Source: Serinus canaria (lineage: Eukaryota > Chordata > Aves > Passeriformes > Fringillidae). Taken from it: 64,000 bases of DNA. Shown piece after piece: positions 23,207 to 34,900 of the stretch. Location: positions 41,973,180-42,037,179 of the forward strand of contig NC_066314.1 in NCBI RefSeq assembly GCF_022539315.1. Reading direction: 5' to 3'. The notes under the pieces were generated by a model. That model saw only the letters and a list, made by a program, of their open reading frames with translations, had not been told where the DNA came from and did no database searches. The translations under genes and the position numbers were made by a program. The first letter of the stretch is position 1; the number at the start of each line of letters is the position of its first letter.

Positions 23207-26200
23207 GGTCTCTGTGTGTGTGTAAACTAGAGTTACACTGATGTTAAGCACAGACCATATCCATATTTACTGTGTGGATATAGAGTTAGGGACTTCAACC
23301 CACTTCTTTTAGGAATGAAATTATTTGTGAGGAGACATAACAAGCAGATGTTGTTTATGGGCTTTGTCTGGTCTGTTGCAGCTCTTCCTAACATTCACAG
23401 CATAAAATTGATTACTGGTGTAGCATGTACCAGTAATCCTAATTCTTGGCTCTTCATTTGTAGGAACAGAAGAAGTGTAGAGAGGAGTTTCTGTCACTTC
23501 AAATTTTTTCCAGAGAAGACAGAAGCATTATCTGTCTCAGTTTTAGTACTCTTGCTTTGCTGTCCAGAGGGAATGTGACAGACAATTTTAGAAAATTTTC
23601 AGGCTTACGTGGACTAGAATTTAACTCACGGTTATAGATTATTATCACTCTTTAGAAAAATCTGCTAGATCTTTCTTCACTGAATAATAAGACATAAAAA
23701 GTTACTGGACTTCAGAATATGTTGAAAGACCGTGACACATAGAGATGCAGTGATAACCTCTAACAGAATACAACAGACATACAGAGTCTTACAGTCACAG
23801 CAGGCCTGTGTCCACAATCACAAAAGCATTTCCCAGAGCACTTGTACCAGCACTGTTTACTAATGGGCATGGATAATGTCAGGGCTTTCCATTGTACTTT
23901 GAACTTACACAGCTTATCACTTCATAGTAGAGATGATCCAAATGCATTCTCTGGTTCAAAAGTACTTCCCCTCTGGAACAACTTAATAGGTGTTCCTACT
24001 TCAAACTTAATTAATTATTTCTAGTTACCTCTAGACCTAGTTATATCTAGATTTTTTTTTTTCATACATGGGTTTATATCTGCTCTAAATCCATAAAAGC
24101 TACTTTTTTTTTTTTTTTTAATACTACTGCAAATGGTTTATACTATAGGTTTATACTTCTGCAGAAGCAAAAATAAAGCAGGCACTGCCTATCCTCTCAT
24201 TCCCAGGAGCAGCTGACGCTCCCTCTTTGGAATGGCACCTATGGAAAACCCATGAGCTCTGCAGAAGTGACCCAGCTAGATTTGATTTAAAGCAGATATT
24301 TTGAGAATTCAGTTAGAGTATGTAAGTGAGCTGATGAAAGCTTCTGGTAAGTCATCCCTAGTCTTCTGATAGATCCCTAGTCTTAAACACAAAGAGAGAT
24401 GGAAATCAGAAAATGGGCTTAGAAACTCTGATTCCGAGAGAGATGTGTTTTGCATGTGACCCTTTCAAAAATGTCAGCAACAGTGTATTTGCCTTTCTTG
24501 ATCTTTGAATCAATACCTTCTGGCTACATAAGACACTAGCAAATACATTTTTGACTACAAAAAAATTATTTCAAAACTGTCACAAGTGACTTTTTACATG
24601 GATCATCATTTATGTGACATTTCCAGTTCCTGGCAAAAGCCAGTACAGACACACCCAAAGAGCCACTATTTTCCTCTGAAAATGGGGAACCTCAGAATGA
24701 TTCTTTTACCAAAGAAGACAAGCAGTTTGTTGGATGGCAGACTTTTACTTCATACATCTTATTTAAAATCATCTAGGTAATAGGTAATCATTAAAGGGAG
24801 CACTGTGACTCCTCTGAGTGCAATTGGTGATGTCACATAGCTGCACTGTGCTTCATACTGTCCAGATGACACAGTTCTTCATTTTTCTTCATGCTGGGTT
24901 GAGATCATTGCTTGGATGAAAGGCAATTACCTGAAGCACATCTGAGAGATGCTGGCAGACTGTCTGAGAGAGGTACTGTCTGAGTCTGAAGAAGCACTTT
25001 CCTTCCTTTTAGCCAAGCTTGTGGACTGAGAGAACCTTTTAGGATCTTTAGGAGCATCTTGATGCATTGGCAACAACAGTAGCCAGGGAATTGTTCTGTT
25101 TTATTTTCTTGTTTACGAGCACTTGTCCAAAAGATGATTTTCCAATGTTTTGTCTATCCAGGGTAAGCAACTATACACTCAAGGTTTTAAAAGCATTGCA
25201 AACCTCATCAGGAGCAAAATACACTTTTTTTTCTACTCCAGGTCTTTTGTGCATTGCTGCTTAATAGCTATCCTCACTTCTACTACCATTTCCATTCTGG
25301 ACATGCTCTATTTTTTGTCTTTTAGTTCATTGTATCTGAAGGACAATACAGTCACTTACAAGGCAACAGATAAGATCACAAGTGGAATATGTGCTCATGG
25401 TCCTCACATCTGGAGTTCTGGATAGATGAACTTCTACCCCAGTGTTACCTTTATTTTTTGGTCTAGTGTGCTGATTTTCATTGAATACTACTGATATAAT
25501 AACTTATTATCATAACTATATGTTATATCACAATATAATATGACCATATTAACTAAGTTATAATAACTTGGGATTTCATTAAGAAGAAACTTGTCTAGGT
25601 TTTGAAGGTTGGAAGGTATTTATTTTAAATTGTGTCATCTTGATTTAATCAATAAAGTGAGGTTTTGTATATGTAAGGCAATATATACTTTCATCCAGAA
25701 TATATGGGACAGGTGCATCATATAAATTGATCAGACAATTACATTAATTACGTAGCTGTTGAAGATATTAAAAGCAAGAATTTGCTAGAAAATGCCATAT
25801 AATTGCTACTACAGAAACTGAGGCATGATTGTGCTTTATCAGACATACTTATCTGAAGGTTTCTCTTTAATAATTTGTGCTATTAGAGAAGATAAGATAG
25901 GTTCATTTCCCAGCACAGAGGAATGAAGCTATTTCCCAGGTTGATGCAAGCAGAAGCAGTGAGCTGTAATAGTTTATTGGGTGCAGTCCCTCACTATCAC
26001 TGCATTGCACACAGCTGTTTACCAGGTCAGAGAGTGTTTTTATTTTTAGTTCACCGTTAAGGGTGTGTTATAATCTCTTTATTACTTTTTCAGAAAATAG
26101 CAGGTACCATCATAAATGTTTTAGTAATGCATTCAGAAAACAGGTGGCAGAGTTTTTACAGACTATTACCACCTGGTGCTGCTGGGGCAGGATGAAGACT

Positions 26201-26975
26201 GAAACTTCCACTGAGGAACTGTCTAAGATCTCATTTCTTGTAACAATTTCAGTTAAAGTACATCTTAAGAGATGAACAGAGTGGATGACAGTATGACTGA
26301 AGACAGGCTTTACAGAAGTCTGTTCCAAAGATGAGCCAATTCAATACTGGACTTCTCTGTAGTTTCACAGTGTTTTCTAGGATTTTACAAGAGATCTTCA
26401 GAGTAAAATATTTTCTCACCGTAATTTAAGAGAGTAAGGAGTCAAGACAGACTTTTAAAATGGATTTATTTTGTTTGGAAAGCCTTGTATCTATTATCTG
26501 TGTTTTAAGCATCTGTTAGTTAGGTATTGTCTTTTACTATTGTATTAACCTGTAGGACTTTCATTATACTTTCATTGCTTTGGTTTCTTTGGAAAGAGAA
26601 GTTTTCTGTTAAAACATCAAATGTGAACTTCATTATAAATAATTAAAACAGTTCTGCTAATTCTGTCTGCAAAAACAGCCAAATAACCAAAATTTTGCTG
26701 TTCGGGTCGTGTTTGGATAAACATCTATGAAAGCAGGATTTCTTATCAGATTCCAGCACTTCCACTTGGCATCTCAGCTGGAAATACCAGAAGAAAAGCC
26801 TTTCTGTTAGGCCATGGTCATTTCCAGCTCTAGTCCCTGGTGGAAATCAGAGGTGCCAAATTAATTTTGCTCATGAAGGGTTCAATGTAAGTTCATTTCC
26901 AAACATGCATTAAGGTTTCTTTTGTATTTCTTCCTTAAAGCCTGTGTGGAGGCTTGTTTTGCAAATGCCAGGAGT
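23207..26975. other. Non-coding stretch, no gene seen
   Basis: No recognisable feature beyond T runs (about 24051-24062 and 24106-24119), a 12-base direct repeat ATCCCTAGTCTT near 24356 and 24372, and a very AT-rich part around 25490-25570. All open frames are shorter than 95 codons. Confidence 0.5.
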
Positions 26976-27119
26976 TTTTGTGGTTTTGTTTGTTTGTTTG
27001 TGTTTTTTGTTTGTTGTTGTTTTTTGTTTGGTTTGGTTAGGGTATTTTTTTCTTTGTTTGTTTGTTTGGCTGAGGTTTGATTTCTGTTCCCTTCTGTTGT
27101 TTGTTTTTTTTTTTTTTTT
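26976..27119. repeat. (TTTG)n and T-rich simple repeat
   Basis: Interrupted runs of GTTT/TTTG units with long T stretches, closing in a pure T run at about 27107-27119. The single-strand bias (almost no A or C) is strong. Hydrophobic 63-codon frames reading through it are artefacts of the composition. Confidence 0.9.
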
Positions 27120-27594
27120 AAATTGCTATTTGTAAACCAGGAGTACCTTCACTTCTAATTGCCGTCAGAGGATGTGACTCCAGCCAATAGTTCTAAAGGG
27201 AACCGTTGTTTTCACATATGTTAATTGTCTGTTTTTCTGTAAGAGAGAAAGGAAGTGGTTAAGGGATTGGAGGGAGCTTTCCTTAGGTTAATGATGTGAT
27301 AGATGAGTAATGCCATGATTGACTCTCACAATTAATAGACAAATATCATGTATTTGGTTCAGAAAATTTTATAGATTTATAGTTATGTTGTACCCCCTTG
27401 CGTGGTTACCAAGGGACAGCTGGAGCTGGGCCATCTGGGAGGGCTGGCTTGTTTTGAGGAAGAGATCTCCACCACTGGACAGCGAAGAAGGGATTGATGG
27501 ACAGAACTTTGGGAGGGGTTAAAGAGTTAAAAAGGAGAAACCTCTGTTGTGAGAGAGAGCACATGGCGGGGAAAAACTTTTGCTCCCGGTGCCA

Positions 27595-27640
27595 TAACCT
27601 TTTTTATCTCTTCAGTCTTCTGAAGAGATAAAAAAGGTTA
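27595..27640. repeat. Perfect 21-base inverted repeat, TCTT loop
   Basis: The arms at 27595-27615 and 27620-27640 are exact reverse complements, with the 4-base loop TCTT. It sits inside the forward LTR-like block, between the TATA-like site and AATAAA, so it would be transcribed as a stable hairpin if that LTR were active. Confidence 0.92.
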
Positions 27641-27684
27641 AGATAAAAAGATAAAAAAAGATAAAAAAAAGATAAGAAAGAGAT
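27640..27684. repeat. (GATAAAA)n-like tandem array
   Basis: Four to five units of GATAAAA with variable A-run length, ending in GATAAGAAAGAGAT. It directly follows the right arm of the 21-base hairpin, which itself contains GATAAAAAA. The array may therefore have grown from the arm by slippage. Confidence 0.85.
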
Positions 27685-27705
27685 AACCTTATTTTTGATA
27701 AGGTT
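27685..27705. repeat. Short hairpin AACCTTAT/ATAAGGTT before AATAAA
   Basis: Eight-base perfect arms (27685-27692 and 27698-27705) around a TTTTG loop. It ends one base before the AATAAA at 27707-27712. Confidence 0.85.
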
Positions 27706-27706
27706 T

Positions 27707-27712
27707 AATAAA
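27707..27712 (+). terminator. AATAAA polyadenylation signal of the putative LTR
   Basis: A perfect AATAAA hexamer placed about 40 bases before the inferred CA end of the LTR. This spacing is usual for the R/U5 boundary of many LTRs. It supports the LTR reading and the forward orientation. Confidence 0.5.
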
Positions 27713-27751
27713 CCTTCCTAAACTATGAGAAGAGAGTAGCGCTTTCTCACA

Positions 27752-29419
27752 ATTATTAAGTCTAACCCTTTTCCACAGAGTATTTTTCTCCTGCCCAAGG
27801 AGACTTGAGCAGCAATCCTTTAAATTCCCTAAGACTACCCTAATCACTGCACTTCAGCATAGTCTGGGAGTGGGAAGGAGGAGAGTCTTCTTGGCCACTT
27901 CAGCTGAAGGTATTCACCTTTTAATAAAAAAATACAGATTAGATGAAGATGTTTAATACACATCTCATAATATTCTGACAAGTGATTAAGCTAAAATATG
28001 GTTTTATTCTGTGTGTTTACCCCAACATTTAAATGAGACTGCATATGAATAGATCTGTTTTGGCTGGAGAGGCAGACCAGATTCTCTGTTCCAAAATGTG
28101 TTAAAACAAGGCCATGCTTCCAGAAAGTGAGTTGAAGACCTTTGGGGGAGACGGAGAATGTGAGTCAAAGACTTTCAAAATCTTTCTGAGTGCTCTAATG
28201 GCAACAGTTAAGATGGCATAAGCCCTTCTTCCAGCAATTTTTCTTTGTGTATGATGACAGATGCAGTAGAAGTGTTGTGAGAACTCCCAGACCTCGAGGG
28301 AACATTTAGTTGGATTTTTAGTTCAGTGGATATTTAGTTCACATGGGTTTGGTTTGAGTGGTCTTTCATATTCATATAAGCAGATATTTGAGGTCGAACT
28401 GGGACTGATCTTGATGAATTCCCCTCTTTATTCAATGAAGGCACTGTCAGAGGGTCACTCATCCTATGTACCTTAGGCTCAAATCTTATGATAGGCTAAG
28501 TGTTTCTTGAAGGTTTCTATTTCTCTTCACAGGAGGAACCTAGATATACAGCTTTGCTTATATTAACTTTTAAGGGCAACAGGTAGCAATTCTGCTGTTA
28601 AAAACTGGAAGTATAACTTGTAGAAGAGGATACATTTGCAAAATTCAGACATTTATTCTGTTTGATTACAGTTTGTGAAGTCTTTGGAAAGTAAAATTTT
28701 GAATGCCAGCAGTAAAAAAAAAGAAGCAGATAGTGTAACCTTTTTGGTGATGTAGCTGTGGCATAACTACTCTCCCTAGAACTGAAGTCAGGTCTTTAAG
28801 TGCTTTTATAAGTTAAGTCCTTATATTTCTTTGTAAAGTGGTTCAGCATAAAAATACCATGTTACCATCAAAATTATTCACTATGCTGCCTTTAAAGCCT
28901 TTGATAAAGTTCATACCTTTTTTTTTTTTTCTGTTCTCATGTATAGGTGGTAGACTGTGGCTCTCCCTTATGGCTGATCTGTAGAAAGTGTGCACCTGTT
29001 GCCAGATTCCTAATCAGAATGCTGTGTTATCAATATACTGTTGTATATAATCATAGGCAGTCATGTGTCAGCACAAGGAGGGGACAGAAATATCCATGAC
29101 AGCTAGCAACTTGAGCTATACAACAGGCCCTCTTTAATCCATTCCAGTTTAATTCTGATATTTGTGCTAGAAAAAAAGGGTTATCCCATTGTATGGAGAA
29201 GTACTACAGTCTTGGAGAAAGTGAACCAAGTTTTCCTGCTGCTTGAAACAGGAGAGGTGATGATGAGAGTGACTGGAAGTTCACCTAAGGTAACACAGCT
29301 ACTTTAGCTCAACGCAACATCTTTGCCTAGAAAGCAGGAGTCCAGGCTCACCTCCCGTCTGAAATTAACTATTCTGCTGTGTGTATTTTCTTGAATTCAG
29401 AAAACTGCCTGGATTGTAC
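27752..29419. other. Non-coding stretch, no gene seen
   Basis: No recognised gene or repeat family. A T run lies at about 28919-28931. If the reverse-strand exon candidate upstream is real, this stretch would be part of its downstream intron or 3' flank. Confidence 0.5.
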
Positions 29420-29623
29420 CTGTGAGTTGTCTCTGTTGTGGAACAGAGTAGAAATCCAGCAGCCAAAGTTACTAATCCAGTTATCGGGACATTTCTCATT
29501 TCTTCCTGCAGATTTCAGTTTCTTGGCTAAGGAAGACATTTTTTGAATATCAACATCACCAAGAACTGCATTCAGTATAGGCTGTGCACTGTTGTGCTTA
29601 TAATCCTTGACCCAGACTGTGAT
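29420..29623 (-). CDS. Candidate internal coding exon, unknown gene
   Basis: On the reverse strand a 204-base block is bounded by a good 3' splice-site consensus, with pyrimidine-rich 'ctgtccctttcccag' just before base 29623. At the other end is a weaker 5' splice site, CAG followed by GTACAA, after base 29420. Both junctions fall in phase 0, and the frame between them is open for 68 residues with a mixed, globular-looking composition: two Cys, four Trp, and a Lys/Ala/Leu-rich helix-like middle. The frame stays open outside the block on both sides, from 29677 to a TAG at 29369-29371. A terminal exon ending at that stop is also possible. I do not recognise the protein. No partner exon was found in the window, so it may be an isolated exon of a gene with very long introns, an exon relic, or chance. 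Confidence 0.22.
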
Positions 29624-30911
29624 CTGGGAAAGGGACAGACTCTTTGCAGTTCCTAATAATTCTTTTGGCCCACTCAAGGGCCAATTAATTTTAACAGTGG
29701 TTGCTTACCTGTTTGGAATAAATGAACTTCAGAGAAGGCCAAGGAAGCAGAGCTGTGACACAAATCTGTTCAGATCTCAGTGCCAACAGAGTTTGTGAAA
29801 TGATGTATTTTTCATGTAGAAAATCCTGGTTCCTTCTTTCTGCATAAAGTATATTTTTTTCCCCATAAGTTAATTAATTTATGCTTCATAATGTTTCTTC
29901 TATTACTAACATTGCAGCCTGCTGCACAATATGCACACAGGTGTTTCTTCTTTTTTTAGGCTTTCAAACAACTGTAGGGTGACACTAGCTGTTCAGCAAG
30001 ACAGCACATACTACCCATTGCTAATTCTTCTTCAAAGCAGCAGTTGAATTAACATAAGCTTTAAGTGGGCGTTATGTATTCATTTGCACATTTTCTGCTG
30101 CTGCTTATGACTAGTTTAGCTGCAATCTGCTACACATAAAGGATTACTGCACAGATACAGAGCTTTATAGAAGTAACACATCCTTCAGGTATCTCTGCAT
30201 AAACTCATACATCACACTATGGGTCATTAATTTTAAATGTCTGGAGGCAGAGAGATACAAATCTCTTTCTCTCTCTTTCTCTACCCTGTCTCACCCACTA
30301 CCAGCTCTAGACAGACACAGTAAATTGGCACTCCCTGAAAACTACCTCATCATCATGAGTCATGTTTCAGCTTATTGTCCTTTTTCTCTGTTGTCTATTA
30401 TTTAGGTGAGTTATTTGTTTAAAATACACCCACAATACTCTGGTCGTAAATGAGTCCAGGGTTTTTGGTTTGGGTTCTTTTGGTTTTTTGGTTTTGGGTT
30501 CATTTTTTAAAAATTTTTATTTTATTTAGATCAGAATACTGAACCTGGTAAAAAGGAAGTGGTTACTGTGCTTCCTTCTTCATACACCACTGCTATAGAA
30601 TCCCCAGCCTGAAAGACTGCATGCATAGCCATTCTGCTGGGTGTATTGAAATAACTTTGTTAAACTATTTCCTTAGAAAGAATAAGAAAAAAATTACAGT
30701 ATAATTCTACACAAGATCTCAAGATCTTTTTTGCAGAAGTTCCAGTAACAGCTCACAACTGCCACTTTATTCTTTTTTTTCTTATTCTGGATAAGCACCA
30801 TTTGCAGAAAAAAATCAGTACTGTTGCTCCCTGAATTCATATAAATCAGGCCATATGCTATTTCTAGTTCTGGAAAATATGATATTTTTCTTCCTTCTGC
30901 TCAGAAATTAC

Positions 30912-30932
30912 TTTTTTTTTTTTTTTTTTTTT
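30912..30932. repeat. Poly(T) run of 21
   Basis: An uninterrupted T homopolymer with no recognisable element attached. Confidence 0.95.
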
Positions 30933-31930
30933 ACCCAGAGCATATTAGTATCCTGTGTTTTGTTGATGTATACAGTGGTAATTTCCAAGACCACATAGGA
31001 AAAAAAGTAAAGTGTGTGCTGCTTGTTTGGATGGTTTACCCAGTCATTGCACAGTGAAGGTAGAACTCAGTCATGAATTGTTCATTTACTATCAGTTACC
31101 ACTGTGACCACTCTATGCAAGTTGCTTTGCAAACAGAACTATATAGATATGTTTATTCTCTTACCTCACTGAGAGCATTTAATAAAGAATGCACGTAGGG
31201 CAGTACATAAAAAAATGTATGGCCTTTTTTGTTGTTTGCTTCATTTCTGTTTTTTCCTGACCTCCATTTTATGTGGCATATGTCAGGGGAGGTTAAGCAT
31301 TTTAGTACTACTTCTGTCTGCACTTTCAAACACCTTTTCCTACTGCCTCTGGTTGCTATGTATGAAAACCTGTGCATGGTATCACTGATGCCAGATTTCG
31401 AATGTCATGCAAGGTAGAAGAGCTATTCCAAGGGCAGGTGGCTAAAAGTTAGACTGTGACTGAAGTATTTTAGGCCCTAGTGTAAGGTCATGTATCTTTC
31501 TGATATCTCCAAGCAATGTAGCACAAGCTGCCTTACTTCCTCCACTCTCTTTGCTATCACTGATTTACTGAGCCAGGCTGTAGTTGTGAGAGGTGAAAGG
31601 AAGGGTGGCTGACAAATTGCAGAAACCACTGTAAGAACTGAGATGGAAGGGCTGATGTCCATATTTCAAAGACAGAATATTCTGTATGAAATCCATATCT
31701 TGACATTCTCATTCATTTCAAATAATTTCTGATAAATTTTTCCTTTTTCTTGTAGTGTAGCGTGCAGTATACAGTCTCCAACCACTAACAGATTGCTAGT
31801 TAGGAACCCTACTTGATAAAGAAAACAATTAACATTTGAACTCACTTTGAAATGCTGAACATACATTCTTTAAACAACTTTTTTTATATATTGTTGGCTA
31901 CTTAGTTTGTTCATGTTCATCCCTGAATAT

Positions 31931-31965
31931 AAAAAAAAAAAAAAAAAAAAAAACCAAAAAAAAAA
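31931..31965. repeat. Poly(A) run (23 A, CC, 10 A)
   Basis: A long A homopolymer broken by CC. No SINE, LINE or processed gene copy is recognisable upstream, so retroposition is not supported. The reverse-strand frames through it encode phenylalanine runs and are artefacts. Confidence 0.95.
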
Positions 31966-34900
31966 CAACAGTGGAAATATCTTGGATGCAGTAACTGAAT
32001 GATAAGTTGACAAGTTTCTTTTCAGCTGTAGGTGAAATGTCCCTGTTGTCATGTATGCTATTTGAAATTTTAAAAACTGCCTTTTGAAACAGGAGTTTTC
32101 CAGCAGGGAAAGACAAAAAATATCATCATACCCTAAACTTTTTATTTAAACCAGAACAAATGAGTGCCACACTAAAATCATAATTAAGAGGTTTTTTCTT
32201 ACTTGCTCTTATTATTTTTTTTCACATTCAATTGTACAGTTTTTGAGTTCTTAGTAATAACACACTGCATCCATTCTCATGAAAGAAAAAATCAAGCCTT
32301 TGACATGGGGTCATATTCCTCTCCCCAGATTTTGCCCATGAAATATGCATTCATTTAATCTAAACTAATCAAGCAGGTTCCATTTGAAACACCTCCATGC
32401 CACCTTAATACAAGTGTCTTGGGCCAGTGGGATGAATGGCCCTCTGGAGATGCCTGCCTTTCCATTAAAGACAGATGGTGCCTAGATGACCATCCTAGAT
32501 TTGATGACATCTAACTTTTAGATTATTAAAGCCTAATGAGGTAAATTGCATGTAAAATCTCATAAAAATTGATATGATACAACATGGACTTAACAACTTT
32601 TTATTTAGAAGAAATTCCAACACTAATTATAATATAGAAGAAATGTAAAATAAGTTAGATACAAAAATCTTTTGCTATTATATTACTTTGCAATATGACT
32701 TCACATGAAACAAGTCAACAATGAAGGAAAGAGAAATTATCATTCTCCTCAAGAGAAAAAACCACCTCTCATTATTTGCTCTGTTCCCTAGGTAGACTGG
32801 TGATTCCCATTACCCTCCATCATCCTCTCTAAGAGTATGGGCAATAGAAGAAATAGAAGAAAAAAGTTGTCTGTAAGAAACAAAGGATAGTCCAGGAGAA
32901 CAGGGCAAATTAGGAGGACAATAAAGTTGATAAATTATGGGAAATTGAATTCAATTAAGAAAAAAACAAGTGCACTTACCAGTCTTTAAAAATGTCTCTC
33001 AACTGGTTCATCCTTATCTGCCTAATTTTGTTAAAATGGTGCTTCCTAAATGAAAATTATTTCAGCATTAATTTACTGTGTGTTTTTTTGCAGTGTATTT
33101 GGTAAACTCATTTACAAAAGCATTCTTGTTATTCAGGACCACCACCACACGTAAAATACAAAGTCTCATTTTGTAAAGCAAAAAGAAAGCATAAAAATAA
33201 AATACCATGGTGTTATAACCCCCCATATATAAATAATTTCATTCCATACACTTACTTTCGCAATAGTTTCAGCCGTGTGATTTCTTCTGTGTTAGCAGCT
33301 GTAATGACTTGAGAGAATGGCATTTTACTAGTGGGTAGTGATCATCCATTTGCATATAGGAAAGAGGATTTTGTAATAATTTTTCTTCAGATATAAATAG
33401 CAGAGAAAATTATTACAGTTTGGGGACTTTCAGTAACATTTTGTCACCAGAAAGCTGAGAAAATGCCTTTGAAAATCTCTCAGCTAGCTGTGGGATGCAC
33501 ATCTGTGCATGCATCAGATTCTGCTGATGGAAGCTTCTAGGCAAGCACTATTATTGTAGTGAGTTGTCTGCATTCACTAATGACCAGAAGAATATTTTAT
33601 CAGAAATCACTTTCTGATGTTGGAACCTTGGACCTTAATGCTTAGATCAAACAATAGAACTTCAACATATAAAGCCTCATTTTGTTACTTTTATGTCAGA
33701 TCTTTCTATTGTGTATTTGAAGCATTCACTGGCTTCTGGAAGAGCCATTTTATGCCTCAGCACCTCCAAAAATGAGACTGTGGAAAACTGACTTGAAAAT
33801 TTCATGTAAGTAATACTGACTGAAAAGCAACGACATTTCAAGATGTTTTGTTTAAGATATCTGTTAATGATGCAAACTTCTGTATTTAGGTTTTGGAGGC
33901 ATTTGTACTTTCCACAAAACAAGTGCCGCTACTAAATTAGCTAGTTTGAGCAATCATCCTTTTAATAATAATTAACCCTGTGAATACTTGTTGGACGGCC
34001 AGCCTGGAGCTTTTCCATCATATTCCTTGTGTTTAATGAACTATGGCTACACAGGGGCTTGCTGTCATTTGGGTATGTGGTCCCATCATAATCAGTGAGC
34101 GACCCAGAGTATCACTACTCATCAATATGGATGTGGTTGTACTGTTTGTTTCTAAAGGAAGATGGCTCATAAATGGCAGGGGGAGAAAAGGACTCTGTAA
34201 ATCTGAAGACAAATAGTACATTCATTAAAACCAAAAGTTTTCTAAATAGAAGCAATTCTGTTAAATTCAGTAGGATTGCTGTCTCAGAATGCCATTACCC
34301 AAAGCTACATGGGAATCTTGTCTGTAGAACTCCCATTAATTTTGATGTGAAAATTTCTGATGATGATTATTACTATTTCCCTTTTGTTCAAATGTTTCAT
34401 CTAATTTTTTTTTTTTTTAACAGAAGCCTTACTTATGCTTGAATGTGCTTATCTGGAAAGGTTGTAACATTAGCCCTCATTCAGCAAATGTTTAAGATAA
34501 TTACAGACAACACAGATCATAAGAAGCCATGATAGGTATCGGACCACAGCCTCTCTGCTCTAGCTGATCAGATATTTGAGAGATCTGAAAGTATGTTAGT
34601 GGTGTTGTAAGGCAATGCCAAGACAACAGGTTTCACCCAAGGATATAGTTCAGACTATGGCATAAGCAGTAGCTGTTACACTAACTTGCTTAATGTCTCA
34701 TTATGTCATTTTTTGCACCTGCTAAACTTCAGAAATCCATTGGTTACAATGGATCCACAATCCTAGGAAGGTGCTATAGTAAAGAATGGTCAGACAGGTA
34801 AAAAATGGGAGAAGTATAGACTGTCTTTGCAGTTAAGATCTAAATTAAAGTCCTTTTATTTTGCTTTTAACTGGGAAAAAATAAAAAACACAACAAAACA

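Larger units (their letters stand above)
27386..27751 (+). mobile_element. Putative solitary ERV LTR, forward strand
   Basis: A block of about 366 bases with LTR-like order. It has a TG start ('tgttgtaccccc', 27386), a GC-richer U3-like section, a TTAAAAAGG TATA-like site near 27527, an R-like section carrying a long hairpin (27595-27640) and GATAAAA repeats, a perfect AATAAA at 27707-27712, and a CA end at 27751 about 40 bases later. Flanking AGTTA and ATTAT are not a convincing target duplication. No gag, pol or env sequence is adjacent, so it would be a solitary LTR formed by LTR-LTR recombination, or a fragment. The family is not identified. Confidence 0.55.

Noticed and set aside
26944..27135. 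Hydrophobic 63-residue frame resembling a membrane peptide
   Set aside because: It is produced by the (TTTG)n/T-rich simple repeat, which encodes Phe, Val, Cys and Leu runs.
27381..27756. AGTTA and ATTAT as a target-site duplication for the LTR-like block
   Set aside because: The two five-base flanks do not match, so I do not claim a target duplication.
31870..32116. Reverse-strand frames with long Phe runs
   Set aside because: They are translations of the poly(A) tract at 31931-31965, an artefact of composition.
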